In this document: positions 51,675 through 61,988 of the stretch, piece by piece
How the letters are laid out: each line of letters starts with the position of its first letter
Position numbering within the stretch: the stretch's first letter is position 1
Assembly: GCF_005144885.1 (NCBI RefSeq)
Contig: NZ_CP039690.1
Coordinates: 5,035,001-5,099,000 of the forward strand
Direction of reading: 5' to 3'
Source of the DNA: Phreatobacter stygius
GTDB taxonomy: Bacteria > Pseudomonadota > Alphaproteobacteria > Rhizobiales > Phreatobacteraceae
DNA: 64,000 nucleotides
Position numbers and translations under genes: made by a program
The notes under the pieces: generated by a model
The model's input: the letters and a program-made list of their open reading frames with translations, nothing else
Database searches by the model: none
Told to the model about the DNA's origin: nothing

Positions 51675-52514
51675 TCAGGCCGCCGCCCTGGCGACCGCGA
51701 ACGAGTCCTCGAGCATCCGGTAGCGTGTGATCAGCCCTGCCTCGACGGTGAAATCGAGCGCGAACTCCGTTTCAATGGTTTTGCCGGTGTTCGTCACCTT
51801 CGAGACGAGCGCACCCATGGCGACCGCTCGCTTGCCGTCGACCAGGATCGAGCTCACCTCGAAACTGACCGGTTCGATCCGTTCGCGCAGGTCCTGGACG
51901 AAACTGGCGACGCCGGCGCGACCGGTCTTTCGGCCGATCCAGGGCACAAGGGTGGTATCGCCGGCAATGTCCCAGTCGATAGCCTCACTGAACAGTGAGG
52001 CGATCGCTTCGGGCTCGGCACCCGTCAGCATCATCATGAAATAGCGGTTGACGACGCCACGGGTCTCGTCCCCGGGCGTCTTTCCTCCGCGCAGCAGTCG
52101 GACGCGCTCGTCATGGCTGTTGGTAAAGTCGGGGTCGACATAGATGTGGATGCGCCGGATCTTGAGCCCGTCGAACTCGAAAACGTTGCAGAAGCGGCCC
52201 TCCGACACGACGCCATCGGGCCAGCGCAGGCCGGCGCGGGTGACGCCGCTCTCCTGGCCCTCGACGACGATCGTGTCGCCGGCGACGATGACGTTGAACC
52301 CATCGATATCGTGGCTGAGGCTTTCGAGATCACTTCCCAGCCGTTCACCGAACAGGGCCAGCGCGGCCTTGCCGTGGCCTATGCCGAATTTCGGGAAGAA
52401 CAGCTGAACGTCCTCGGCGACATCGTCGAAGAAGCTCGGATCGCGTTCGTCGATCTTGCGGAAATAGCTCCTGATGATCGCGATCCGCTCGCTGTCGCGG
52501 CTGTTCTCGGCCAT
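51675..52514 (-). CDS. Double NTF2-like (SnoaL) protein
   Basis: 279 aa, two tandem NTF2-like cone domains. The first (about 5-130) has IRSYFRKIDERDPSFFDDVAEDVQLFFPKFG; the second (about 145-275) has VNRYFMMMLTGAEPEAIASLFSEAIDWDIAGD. Such domains bind or isomerise small hydrophobic molecules. Divergent from the TetR gene at 52612, which probably represses it. Confidence 0.75.
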   Translation of the reverse strand: MAENSRDSERIAIIRSYFRKIDERDPSFFDDVAEDVQLFFPKFGIGHGKAALALFGERLGSDLESLSHDIDGFNVIVAGDTIVVEGQESGVTRAGLRWPDGVVSEGRFCNVFEFDGLKIRRIHIYVDPDFTNSHDERVRLLRGGKTPGDETRGVVNRYFMMMLTGAEPEAIASLFSEAIDWDIAGDTTLVPWIGRKTGRAGVASFVQDLRERIEPVSFEVSSILVDGKRAVAMGALVSKVTNTGKTIETEFALDFTVEAGLITRYRMLEDSFAVARAAA

Positions 52515-52611
52515 GCTCGCCTCATTTCCATAATTGTGGCTACAGATTCCTGTCAGGCTTGAGCGCCGAGGTCAACGGGGTTATGTAAAATCGACTACAG
52601 AAAGGTTCGGG

Positions 52612-53241
52612 ATGACCAGCCGGGGACGTCCGCGCAATTTCGACCGGAGCCACGCGCTCGCCTGCGCGATGCGGGTGTTCTGGGCGAAAGGTTACGAGGG
52701 CGCGCAATTGGTCGACCTCACCGCCGCCATGGGCATCAACCCGCCGAGTTTTTATGCCGCCTTTGGCTCCAAGCAAGCGATCTTCCGCGAGGCGGTCGAC
52801 CTCTACCTCGGAACCGCCGGCGCTGGCGCCATGCGCGCGCTGGAAGAGACAGCGGCAACGCGCGATGCCGTCGAGAACATGCTGAAGGCGAGCGCCGATG
52901 TCGCGCTGGCGGCTCCGGGATCCGGTGGCTGCCTGGTGATCCTCGGGCTGGTCAATGGCCTGGCCGAGAACGAGCCGTCGCGCGCCTATCTCCAGGATAT
53001 CAGGCGCCAGACCATCGAGCGGGTCCGCGAGCGGCTCGACCGCGGCCTGCGCGAGGGGGATCTCATCGCCGGCACCGACACGGCGAGGCTTGCAACCTTT
53101 TATGCCGCGGTGATGCAGGGCTTGTCGCTCCAGGCGCGCGACGGGGCATCGCGGGACGAACTCGACGGCGTGGTCGCCGCCGCGATGAGCGCGCTGGACG
53201 GCGGCCGATCACCTCAAGCAATGCCCGGGCGGCGGGGCTGA
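52612..53241 (+). CDS. TetR-family regulator
   Basis: 209 aa. RGRPRNFDRSHALACAMRVFWAKGYEGAQLVDLTAAMGINPPSFYAAFGSK (about 4-55) is the TetR helix-turn-helix, with a C-terminal ligand domain. The ATG at 52612 follows GGTTCGG. The 97-base divergent region holds two direct copies of a GRCTACAGA motif (52535 and 52595 areas), possible binding sites. Confidence 0.9.
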   Translation: MTSRGRPRNFDRSHALACAMRVFWAKGYEGAQLVDLTAAMGINPPSFYAAFGSKQAIFREAVDLYLGTAGAGAMRALEETAATRDAVENMLKASADVALAAPGSGGCLVILGLVNGLAENEPSRAYLQDIRRQTIERVRERLDRGLREGDLIAGTDTARLATFYAAVMQGLSLQARDGASRDELDGVVAAAMSALDGGRSPQAMPGRRG

Positions 53242-53348
53242 CGGCCGGCAGGCGTCTGTCCGGCCGGATGTCTCTGGAGTAGCATCGCTTTGGCTGTCCG
53301 TTCGCGGTGAGCAGCGAACGAGCCGCGTCCCGCACGGGGGAGCGCGCC

Positions 53349-53846
53349 ATGAAATTCATCGCCGGATTTATCGTCGCTCTTGTTGCCCTCGCGATCGCCG
53401 GCTTCGCGGTCGTCTATAGCGGCGTCGTCAACGTTGCCGCACGCGGGCCGGACAGCGCACCGGTCGCCTGGTTGCTGACCACTGCCATGCAGCGTTCGGT
53501 CGCGCGCCGGGCGGCGGCCGAACCGCAACCTGCGCCATCCACCGACCTCAAGCTCGGCTTCCGCTTCTACAACGAGACCTGCGTCTATTGTCACGGCGGT
53601 CCGGGCAAGGACCCCGTGGACTTCGGCAAGGGCCTGATCCCGGAGCCGCCTTATCTCGCCGATACCGTCGCCGGCTGGACCGGCGCCGAGCTCTACTGGA
53701 TCGTCAAGAACGGTGTCAGGATGACCGGCATGCCGTCATTTGCCGATAGCCACAAGGACGAGGAGCTGCGGGCAGTCGTCGCTTTCATCCAGAAGCTGCC
53801 CGGCATGACGCCGGAGCAATATGCCGAATACGAAAAGGCGCAATGA
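53349..53846 (+). CDS. Membrane-anchored mono-haem cytochrome c
   Basis: 165 aa. An N-terminal helix (residues 2-24) anchors a periplasmic c-type domain. The haem site is Cys78-Val-Tyr-Cys81-His82; the distal Met lies in VRMTGMPSF. It ends in a family-typical helix (AVVAFIQKLPGMTPEQYAEY). It converges on the spoVR gene and stands alone, so its redox partner is unknown. Confidence 0.88.
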   Translation: MKFIAGFIVALVALAIAGFAVVYSGVVNVAARGPDSAPVAWLLTTAMQRSVARRAAAEPQPAPSTDLKLGFRFYNETCVYCHGGPGKDPVDFGKGLIPEPPYLADTVAGWTGAELYWIVKNGVRMTGMPSFADSHKDEELRAVVAFIQKLPGMTPEQYAEYEKAQ

Positions 53847-53894
53847 GGCGCGCGGCGAGGCGGGTTCGCTCCGGCGCTTTCGGGCCGCCGGCGG

Positions 53895-55445
53895 TCAGTT
53901 CGCCGTCTCGTCGGCGGAGACCTCGTAGAGTTGGTTGCCGCTTTCCGCGTCGACCCCGGCAAGGCTGACATTGTAGCCCCACAGGCGGCGCACGTGGCGC
54001 AGGGTCGCCTGGCGGCCGGCCTCCGCCAGCACGACGCCGTTCTGCACCATGTGTTGCAGGCGCAGATGCCGGTCGCCCAGCAGATCGACGTCGGCCACCT
54101 GGATGTCCGGCCGGTTGGCGCCGACATCGTAGCTGTTGGCGATCGCCGAACGGACCTTGTCGTAGCCGCGCTCGTCATGGATCGAGGCGACCTTGTAGTG
54201 ACTGTCATCCGGCTCGTCGGCCAGCACGAACAGCCGGAATTTGCGGATCAATGCCGGGCTCAGATATTGCCGCAGGAAGGATTCGTCGCGGTGATTGGCC
54301 CAGGCGTCGATGAGCGTTGCGCGCCAGTCGCCATTGCCGGCGAAATCGGGAAACCAGTCGCGGTCCTCGGATGTCGGCTTCATGCAGATGCGCTCGATAT
54401 CCTGCATCAGCGCGAAGCCGAGCGCATAGGGGTTGAGGCCGGAATAACGCGGGTCGTCGAAATTTGGCTGGAACACCACGTTGGCATGGCTCTGCAACAC
54501 CTCGAGCATGGTGCCTTCGCCGACTTTGCCCTGGTCGAACAGCGTGTTCAGGATAGTGTAGTGGACAAAGGTGGCGCAGCCCTCGTTCATCACCTTGGTT
54601 TGCCGTTGCGGATAGAAATATTGCGCGACGATGCGGACGATCCGCACCAGTTCGCGCTGCCAGGGCTCCAGGATCAGGCTGTTCTTTTCCAGGAAATAGA
54701 GCAGGTTCTCTTCCGGCAGATTGAGGAACTTCTTGCGCTCCTGAGCCTCGCGTTCGGCCTCCGACGGGGTGATGCTCTCCTTGCGCCGCGGCAGCGTCCG
54801 CCACAGGTCGGAGAACGACTGCTCCTCATATTCCAGGCGCTCGCGGATGCGATCCCGCTCCTTTTCCGAGGACAGCCGTGGCGGCCGCCGATAGCGGAAC
54901 ACCGCCTGGTCCATCAGGGCATGCGCCGCATCCAGGATCTGCTCCACCGCTGCGATGCCGTGGCGCTCCTCGCAGCGCGCGATATAGGTCTTGGCGAATT
55001 CCATGTAGTTCAGGATCGCGCCGGCATCGGTCCATTGCTGGAACAGATAGTTGTTCTTGAAGAAGTGGTTGTGGCCGAAGGCCGCATGCGCGGTCACCAG
55101 GGCCTGCAGTGCCATGGTGTTCTCTTCCATCAGATAGACGATGCAGGGGTTGGAGTTGATCACCAGCTCATAGGCCAGCCCCCGGCGGCCTTTCCGATAG
55201 AGATGTTCCTCGTGAATGAAGTGCTTGCCGAAGGACCAGTGCTGATACATCAGCGGCATGCCGATGGAGGCATAGGCATCGAGCATCTGCTCGGAGGAAA
55301 TGATCTCCATCTGGTTGGGGTAGACGTCGAGCTTCAGGTCGTCGAGCGCCACCGTCTCGATGGCATCATAGGTGCGCGACAGGGTCTGGAAGTTCCAGTC
55401 GGAACCTGAAAACAAGAGGCTGGAGGCTTTGGCACGCTTTTCCAC
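53895..55445 (-). CDS. SpoVR family protein
   Basis: 516 aa, the normal length for SpoVR/YcgB. LYHWSFGKHF-like motifs appear as YQHWSFGKHFIHEE, with INSNPCIVYLMEENTM and MNEGCATFVHYTI, the latter a His-rich segment typical of the family. The molecular role is unknown; with PrkA and YeaH it forms a stress or stationary-phase module in Gram-negative bacteria and does not imply sporulation. Last gene of the operon, 12 bases after yeaH. Confidence 0.92.
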   Translation of the reverse strand: MEKRAKASSLLFSGSDWNFQTLSRTYDAIETVALDDLKLDVYPNQMEIISSEQMLDAYASIGMPLMYQHWSFGKHFIHEEHLYRKGRRGLAYELVINSNPCIVYLMEENTMALQALVTAHAAFGHNHFFKNNYLFQQWTDAGAILNYMEFAKTYIARCEERHGIAAVEQILDAAHALMDQAVFRYRRPPRLSSEKERDRIRERLEYEEQSFSDLWRTLPRRKESITPSEAEREAQERKKFLNLPEENLLYFLEKNSLILEPWQRELVRIVRIVAQYFYPQRQTKVMNEGCATFVHYTILNTLFDQGKVGEGTMLEVLQSHANVVFQPNFDDPRYSGLNPYALGFALMQDIERICMKPTSEDRDWFPDFAGNGDWRATLIDAWANHRDESFLRQYLSPALIRKFRLFVLADEPDDSHYKVASIHDERGYDKVRSAIANSYDVGANRPDIQVADVDLLGDRHLRLQHMVQNGVVLAEAGRQATLRHVRRLWGYNVSLAGVDAESGNQLYEVSADETAN

Positions 55446-55457
55446 GGGAACCGCCGT

Positions 55458-56780
55458 TCATTGGCCCTTGGAGGCCTGCTGTTTCGCGAAGAGCTTGCGA
55501 AAGACCGGATAGATGTCGGACGGCTTGGCGATGCGGGTCATCTGGAAGTTCGGCCATTTCTCGCCGACCTTGCAATAGGACCGCCAGAGCGACGTGCCAT
55601 TGTCGGTCGAGCCGAAAATATGGCTCTCGCGCTCGTCGATGATCTCGACATAGGCGTAATATTGGCAGAGCCGCATCACCTCGCTGTTGAGCAGCATCGT
55701 GCAGTAATCGCTATCGTCATAGCCGTTGTCGCCGTCCGAGGCCTGGGCGGCATAGATGTTCCATTCCTTGCTGGGATAACGTTCCTCGATGACGCGCTGC
55801 ATTTCCTTCAGGGCGGTGGAGACCACCGTGCCGCCGCTTTGCGTGCTGTAGAAGAACGTCTCCTCGTCGACCTCCTGCGCTTCGTGGGTGTGCCTGATGA
55901 AGACGATGTCGATGCGTTCGTAGCGCCGTTTCAGGAACAGGTGCAGCAGCACGAAGAAGCGCTTGGCCAGGTCCTTCTCCCGCTCGCCCATCGAGCCGGA
56001 GACGTCCATCAGGCAGAACATCACGGCCTTGGCATTGGGCAGCGGTTGCGGCTCGAAGCGATTGAAGCGGATATCGACCGGATCGACATAACCGATCAGC
56101 TTGCGCCGCCGCCTGAGCTTCGCCAGGTCCTCGCGCAGCAGGGCGATGCGCGCCCGCACTGCGGCGCCCGGCTGAGGCTTGGCCTCGAGCTTGGCGAGCT
56201 CCTCGGAGACCGAATCCAGTTCCTTCAGTTTCGGCCGTCTCAGCGCGATGCGGCGGCCGAAGCTGTTGCGCATGGTGCGGCCGACATTGATGTTGGTCGG
56301 CGCCCCGGCGATGGTGTAGCCGGCCCGGCGCGACTTGAAGGACACCACTTCCTTCAGGTTCAATTTGATCAGATCGGGCAGTTCCAGGTCCTCGAAGAAC
56401 AGATCGAGGAATTCCTCACGCGACAGCACGAAGCGGAAATCGTCCTCGTCGCCGCCGCTGCCGGATGGACCCTTGCCGGCGCCGCCGCCGCCACCCTGGC
56501 CACTCGGTTTCGGCAGCCGGTCGCCGGTGACGAACTCCTTGTTGCCCGGCAGGACATGGTCCCGCCGGCCGCTGCCCTGGGCATGCTGGAAGCTCGGCTC
56601 GGCCGTGCCTCTGACCGGCACCGGCACGGCGTGATCGCCATCGACATCGGTGATCTTGCCTGATGTGATCTGGTCGTTGACGATGCGCTTCAATTCGTCG
56701 CGCGCCCGCCTCAGGAAGCGTTGCCGGTTGCTGAGGCTCTTGTCCTTCGGGTTCAGGCGCCGATCGATATAGTTCGGCAT
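55458..56780 (-). CDS. yeaH: DUF444 family protein YeaH
   Basis: 440 aa. FCLMDVSGSMGEREKDLAKRFF is the von Willebrand A-like metal site, and IVFIRHTHEAQEVDEETFF and SGGTVVSTALKEM are DUF444 hallmarks. A Gly-rich, basic stretch (GQGGGGGAGKGPSGSGG) precedes it. The ATG at 56780 has GAGGTG nine bases upstream; the ATG three codons earlier does not. Middle gene of prkA-yeaH-spoVR. Confidence 0.93.
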   Translation of the reverse strand: MPNYIDRRLNPKDKSLSNRQRFLRRARDELKRIVNDQITSGKITDVDGDHAVPVPVRGTAEPSFQHAQGSGRRDHVLPGNKEFVTGDRLPKPSGQGGGGGAGKGPSGSGGDEDDFRFVLSREEFLDLFFEDLELPDLIKLNLKEVVSFKSRRAGYTIAGAPTNINVGRTMRNSFGRRIALRRPKLKELDSVSEELAKLEAKPQPGAAVRARIALLREDLAKLRRRRKLIGYVDPVDIRFNRFEPQPLPNAKAVMFCLMDVSGSMGEREKDLAKRFFVLLHLFLKRRYERIDIVFIRHTHEAQEVDEETFFYSTQSGGTVVSTALKEMQRVIEERYPSKEWNIYAAQASDGDNGYDDSDYCTMLLNSEVMRLCQYYAYVEIIDERESHIFGSTDNGTSLWRSYCKVGEKWPNFQMTRIAKPSDIYPVFRKLFAKQQASKGQ

Positions 56781-56843
56781 GCGGTTCACCTCGGTTGATG
56801 CAAAACGTGGGCTATCTCCCGGCGCGTCTCAAGCGCCGGGACG

Positions 56844-58793
56844 TCAGCCGGCCTTGTTCACCCGCATGTACCAATCGACCAGACGCCGTACCTGCCTTTC
56901 GGTATAGCCGCGTTCGACCATGCGCTGGACGAACTCGGTATGCTGCTTCTCGGTGGCGCTGTCCTTTTTGGAGCCGAAGCTGATCACCGGCAACAGGTCC
57001 TCGACCTGGCCGAACATACGCTTCTCGATGACTTCCCTGAGCTTCTCGTAGCTTGTCCATGCCGGGTTGCGACCGCTGTTCCTGGCGCGTGCCCGGAGCG
57101 TGAACTTGACCACCTCGTTGCGGAAGTCCTTCGGGTTGGCGATGCCGGCCGGCTTCTCGATCTGCGACAATTCGCTGTCGAGGATCTCCCGGTTGAGGAT
57201 CTGGCCGGTGTCCGGGTCCTTGTAGTCCTGGTCCTCGATCCAGGCATCGGCATAAGCGATATAGCGGTCGAACAGGTTCTGCCCGTATTCGCTATAGGAT
57301 TCGAGATAGGCCTTCTGGATCTCATGGCCGATGAACTCGGCGTAGCGGGTCGCCAGCTCCGACTTGATGAAGTCGAGATATTTGGCCTCGACCTCCTGCG
57401 GGAACTGGGCGCGCTTGATCGCCTGTTCCAGAATATACATGAGATGCACGGGGTCGGCGGCGACCTCCTTGGTGCCGTAGTTGAAGGTCTCGGAGAGGAC
57501 CTTGAAGGCGAAGCGGGTGGAGACGCCGGTCATGCCCTCGTCGACGCCGGCGGCATCGCGATATTCCTGCACCGACTTGGCCTTGGGGTCGACGTCCTTC
57601 AGGTTCTCGCCGTCATAGACCCGCATCTTGGTGTAGAGCGGCGAATTGCCGTGCTCGACCAGCCGTGTCGCCACCGTGAAGCGGCTCAGGATCTCCAGCA
57701 CTTCCGGCGCGCAGGGGTTCTTGACCAGGTCGCTCTCGCGCAAGAGCTTTTCATAGATCTGCCGTTCCTCGGTGACCCGGACACAATAGGGCACCTTGAC
57801 CACCAGGATGCGATCGAGGAAGGCCTCGTTGTTCTTGTTGTTCTTGAACTGCAGCCACTCGGATTCGTTGGAGTGGGCCAGAACAATGCCTTGAAAGGGG
57901 AAGGCGCCGAAATTCTCCGTGCCGTTGTAATTGCCTTCCTGGGTTGCGGTCAGCAGCGGATGCAGCACCTTGATTGGCGCCTTGAACATTTCGACGAATT
58001 CCAGCAGCCCCTGCGTCGTCCGGTTCAATCCGCCGCTGAAAGAATAGGCATCGGGATCGGCCTGGCTGAAATTCTCCAGCTGCCGGATATCGACCTTGCC
58101 GACGAGGGCCGAAACGTCCTGGTTGTTCTCGTCGCCGGGTTCGGTCTTGGCGATGCCGATCTGGCGCAGGCGCGACGGCATCAGCCGGACCACGCTGAAT
58201 TTGGAGATGTCGCCGCCGAGCTCGTCCAGCCGCTTCGCCGCCCAGGGCGAAATCAGGCCGTTCAGCCGCCGGCGCGCGATGCCATATTTGTCTTCCAGGA
58301 GATCGGCCATGCGCTCGGGATGGAACAGACCGAGCGGCGATTCGAAGATCGGGCTGATCTGGTCGCCGATCTTCAAGGTGTAGATCGGCCGCTTCTCCAT
58401 GAGCTTCTTCAGCCGTTCGGCCAGCGAGGATTTGCCGCCGCCGACCGGGCCGAGCAGGTAGAGGATCTGTTTGCGTTCCTCGAGGCCCTGGGCCGCGTAG
58501 CGGAAATAGCCGACGATCCGCTCGATCGTATCCTCCATGCCGTAGAAATCGGCGAAGGTCGGATAGATCTTGATGGTGCGGTTCGAGTAGATGCGGCCGA
58601 GGCGCTCGTCGGCGCTCGTATCGACCAAGGTCGGCTCGCCGATCGCCTCCATCATTCTTTCTGGAGCCGTGGCGTACATTGACGGATTTTCACGGCACGC
58701 GAGGAGGTATTGCTGGAGGCTCATCTCCTCCTGTGTCTCGCTTCTGTAAATCTCCGAAAAGAGATTGAAGACGTCGGATTCATGCGGATGCAT
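56844..58793 (-). CDS. prkA: PrkA serine protein kinase
   Basis: 649 aa, close to E. coli YeaG (644). An AAA-type ATPase part with Walker A GPVGGGKS at 115-122 is followed by the PrkA C-terminal domain ending RRLVDWYMRVNKAG. The ATG at 58793 has GGGAGG close upstream and gives the conserved N-terminus (SDVFNLFSEIYRSE). Head of the operon; probably induced under starvation as its relatives are. Confidence 0.94.
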   Translation of the reverse strand: MHPHESDVFNLFSEIYRSETQEEMSLQQYLLACRENPSMYATAPERMMEAIGEPTLVDTSADERLGRIYSNRTIKIYPTFADFYGMEDTIERIVGYFRYAAQGLEERKQILYLLGPVGGGKSSLAERLKKLMEKRPIYTLKIGDQISPIFESPLGLFHPERMADLLEDKYGIARRRLNGLISPWAAKRLDELGGDISKFSVVRLMPSRLRQIGIAKTEPGDENNQDVSALVGKVDIRQLENFSQADPDAYSFSGGLNRTTQGLLEFVEMFKAPIKVLHPLLTATQEGNYNGTENFGAFPFQGIVLAHSNESEWLQFKNNKNNEAFLDRILVVKVPYCVRVTEERQIYEKLLRESDLVKNPCAPEVLEILSRFTVATRLVEHGNSPLYTKMRVYDGENLKDVDPKAKSVQEYRDAAGVDEGMTGVSTRFAFKVLSETFNYGTKEVAADPVHLMYILEQAIKRAQFPQEVEAKYLDFIKSELATRYAEFIGHEIQKAYLESYSEYGQNLFDRYIAYADAWIEDQDYKDPDTGQILNREILDSELSQIEKPAGIANPKDFRNEVVKFTLRARARNSGRNPAWTSYEKLREVIEKRMFGQVEDLLPVISFGSKKDSATEKQHTEFVQRMVERGYTERQVRRLVDWYMRVNKAG

Positions 58794-59855
58794 ATCAACC
58801 TCCCGCCATGTGCTGGCTGAATAAGATATGAGTCTCCTAAGCCGCTTCCCTGCCCCGAAATCATGCGCCTCTTGATCGATGCCCGAGCCCCGCGGCGCTG
58901 CGGGGAGCATCAGAGCGACTCAGTGCCCGCTCCCTACGATGATAACGCTTGAATTGCCTGGCGGTCATGCACTCTGGACCTTTTCTTCTGCTTTCCTCCC
59001 TCAGGATTCATATAGGTACCGCCTGGGCGTCCGGTATGGTCGTTCGCTGACGAAGGAACGCGCTTATGGGCTTCTTGATCCAGGCCAAGCAAAATGCGGG
59101 CCTTGGAGCCTCGATCCATCGAAGGACCGAACCGTGGCGGGGGCATGTCGCGGGCTGTCGCCGAGCGGCGCCCGGGTGGGTGCCGTCCCGGCAAAGCCAA
59201 GCTGTCGGCCGAGAAACGATCGTGAAGAGTTTTTCGCGCCGGCGTGCCGGCAGCGGCCGTTTTGGCGGTCCGACCGGGCGCGCAGCGCGGCTTTCGGCGG
59301 CTCTCCGCCGACGGGAACCGGCATGGTCGGGCCGTGCACGACGGTGCGTCACCGTCGCCTGTCACTCTTGCGTGACGTTCAGCCGGACCGGAAGGAACGG
59401 CCGAGCGGCAACAGCCGTCATCCGGGCGGTCCTTGTCGCGGTGGGACAGGCGCGCGACCGGCACTGCCTCATCCTGGAACGGTCGTGTCAATTTGACGCG
59501 GCTCGGCGGTCGCCGGGCTCTACGCCTTTGAGCGCGGTTCGCGGCGCGGGCTGAAGCATTGACCGCCACGCTGTCGTCGCATGACGAGACAGGCGCGCGG
59601 GCGTCTTCGGCAATGGAGCCGCAGTCGCCGGGCTTTCCCCAGTCATTCAGGCGTCGGCCATGCCCATTGGGTTGGCGTTGTCATGTTAGTCATGATCATA
59701 ATTCTTGATGACCGTGACGTGACATTCAATATTTGTGAATTTCTGAAGAATAATACAATATTGCTGTGTAATTACTGGATAACGTGTCGTTAACAATAGC
59801 ATAGGATGCTTTTGCAGGTTGTGCTTGCAGCGGGCGATTCGCGCGGAGATTGAAA
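58794..59855. other. Long gap without a supported gene
   Basis: 1062 bases between the divergent prkA and chemoreceptor genes. Overlapping open frames exist on both strands, but all are Arg/Ser/Pro-rich and unlike known proteins. The right end (59690-59855) is AT-rich and should hold the chemoreceptor promoter. A dyad TCGGCGG-CTCT-CCGCCGA lies at 59294-59311. An uncharacterised RNA gene cannot be excluded. Confidence 0.55.
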
Positions 59856-61532
59856 ATGAGGCTGACGTTGAAAATGGCCCTCATGGGCGGATGCGTGTTG
59901 CTTCTTGGAATGATCATGGTGCTCGGCGCCACCGCCTATGTCGGGCTTGCGCGCACCCACCACAGCACGATCGATATCGCGACCAACTGGCTGCCGGCCC
60001 TCGACGCGGCCAACGCGATGAACACCAGCGCGGCGAAGTTTCGTGCCTCCGAGGGCGCGCTCATCGTCTCGATCGAGGCGGCGGACGTGCTGGCCGCCGA
60101 GCAGAGGATGAGCCAGGCCCTCGCGGCGCTTCAGGCCAATCAGCGCAAATTCGAGATCTTGATCGCATCTCCGGAGGAGCGTGCCGCCTATGAGAAGCTC
60201 GGTCCGGCGTGGCAGGCCTATATGGTTGTCGACGCGCAGCTCGTGCAGCTCACTCGCGCGCGCAAAAGCGCCGAAGCCGGCGCCCTCTTCAGGACGGAAA
60301 GCCGCAACCGCTTCGACGCGGTATCGCTGATCCTGGCAGAATTGGTCGAGATCAATCGCCAGGGCAGCGCCGCCGCGCATGCCACGGGCGAAGCCGCCTT
60401 CGCGAACACGCGAATGCTGACAATGGCGGTGCTCTCGGTCGCGCTGATGCTGGCATGCGGTGTGATGATCTTTGTGGTGACCTGCGTGACCAGGCCGCTG
60501 AGCCGCCTCAACGCCACGATCACGGCGCTTGCCGACGGCAACCTGCAGGTCGATGTCGCGGACACCGAACGAACCAATGAGATCGGCGACATCGCCAGGT
60601 CGGTTCTGACCTTCCGCGACCAGTTGCAGGAGGCCGAGCGAATGCGCGCCGAGCGGGCTGCCGGCGAAGCCGTCGATCGAGAGCGGCTGGCGCGACGCAA
60701 CAGCATTTCCGAACGCTTCGTCGCCACCATGGAAAAATTGGCCGGCAGCTTCGGATTGTCGTCGAAGGAGGTCGCGGACGCGGCGACCAACCTGTCGGCC
60801 ACCGCCGAGGAAACCTCGCGTCAGGCGCAGACGGTCGCCGCGGCGGCCGAGGAGGCCTCGATCAACGTCCAGACCGTTGCCTCCGCCGCCGAGGAGCTGT
60901 CCACGTCGATCCGGGAGATCAGTGGCCAGGTTCTGCATTCTGCCAAGATTTCCGACAAAGCCTTTGGCGAGGCCTCGTCGTCGAACGAGCGGATCCGGAC
61001 GCTCGCCGAGGCGGGAAACGCAATCGGCGAAGTCGTCGGCTTGATCAAGGGCATTGCCGACCAGACCAATCTCCTCGCGCTCAACGCCACGATCGAGGCG
61101 GCGCGTGCGGGCGAGGCCGGAAAGGGCTTCGCGGTGGTCGCGGCGGAAGTGAAGCAGCTGGCCTCCCAGTCGGGCAAGGCGACGGAGGAAATCTCCCGTA
61201 AGGTGGCCGAGATCCAGGTGGCGACCGAAACCACGGTTGGCTCGATCGGTGAAATCGTCCGCACCATCGGTGGGATCAAGGAGACGACGACCCTGATCGC
61301 CACCGCGATGGAGGAGCAGGGAGCGGCAACGGCGGAGATCGCGTCCAACTGCCAGCGGGCGGCTCAAGGCGCGAACATGGTCACGGCCAATATCAGCGGG
61401 GTTGGTCAGGCCGCCGAGATGACGGGCGCGGCGTCGACGCAGCTCATGACCTTGTCCGGCGGCCTGTCCGGACAGGCAGGCGAACTCCAGCAAGCGGTGA
61501 GCGGGTTCATCAACGATCTGCAGGCGGCATAG
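59856..61532 (+). CDS. Methyl-accepting chemotaxis protein
   Basis: 558 aa. Membrane helix near 7-27, a periplasmic four-helix-bundle sensor, second helix near 190-208, HAMP, and a signalling domain with [31 protein letters not shown]-type hairpin tip. No CheR-binding pentapeptide at the C-terminus. The ATG at 59856 sits seven bases after GGAG; a TTG two codons earlier has no spacing. Ligand unknown. Confidence 0.93.
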   Translation: MRLTLKMALMGGCVLLLGMIMVLGATAYVGLARTHHSTIDIATNWLPALDAANAMNTSAAKFRASEGALIVSIEAADVLAAEQRMSQALAALQANQRKFEILIASPEERAAYEKLGPAWQAYMVVDAQLVQLTRARKSAEAGALFRTESRNRFDAVSLILAELVEINRQGSAAAHATGEAAFANTRMLTMAVLSVALMLACGVMIFVVTCVTRPLSRLNATITALADGNLQVDVADTERTNEIGDIARSVLTFRDQLQEAERMRAERAAGEAVDRERLARRNSISERFVATMEKLAGSFGLSSKEVADAATNLSATAEETSRQAQTVAAAAEEASINVQTVASAAEELSTSIREISGQVLHSAKISDKAFGEASSSNERIRTLAEAGNAIGEVVGLIKGIADQTNLLALNATIEAARAGEAGKGFAVVAAEVKQLASQSGKATEEISRKVAEIQVATETTVGSIGEIVRTIGGIKETTTLIATAMEEQGAATAEIASNCQRAAQGANMVTANISGVGQAAEMTGAASTQLMTLSGGLSGQAGELQQAVSGFINDLQAA

Positions 61533-61988
61533 GCGGTCGGGAGGATCGTCCTGGAATGGCGCCGAGGCGGTTGTCCCGCTTTCGAGCGGCGCGCGAGGTC
61601 CGCGATCGCGATGGGTCAGGCCCGCAGGACGGCTGTGACGCGAGCGCCGGAAATCCGGCTGCCCGACCCCGATCAGGTTCGGCATCGTCCATCAGGCTGT
61701 CGGTCTCTGCCGCCGGCTTGTCGCTGTTGCCGGGTGACAGGCGCCAGGAGGTGGCAAAAGGCATATTCTCCACACGGTTGAGCCGGCCGAGGCCGCGGAT
61801 GTCCGCCGCAACGGCAACCTTGTCGGACCGAAGCGGCTGACGGAGTGTGTCGAAAAGCTCGACCGATGATAGATTTCTCGCCTGCGCTGTCGGTCCCTTG
61901 GGACGGCGCAGGCGGTAGCCGTGTGAGAAATTCGAGTTAAGCTCGCACGAGGCCAGCCGGCGGCCAGCAATGCGATAACTGGCAAGCG
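61533..61988. other. Gap before the fds regulator
   Basis: 456 bases. No gene supported; a good ribosome site (AGGAGGTGG at 61746) is not followed by a start codon in a protein-like frame, so a degraded small gene is possible. Confidence 0.4.

Noticed and set aside
53895-58793. Sporulation locus because of SpoVR and PrkA
   Set aside because: The prkA-yeaH-spoVR trio is common in non-sporulating proteobacteria; no other sporulation genes are present.
58879-59554. Protein genes in the gap before the chemoreceptor
   Set aside because: All frames are biased to Arg, Ser and Pro, overlap each other on both strands and lack a ribosome site or family similarity.
59790-61685. 631-codon frame on the minus strand over the chemoreceptor
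   Set aside because: It is rich in Arg, Gly and Asp, with no recognisable domain, and lies wholly opposite a clear chemotaxis protein.
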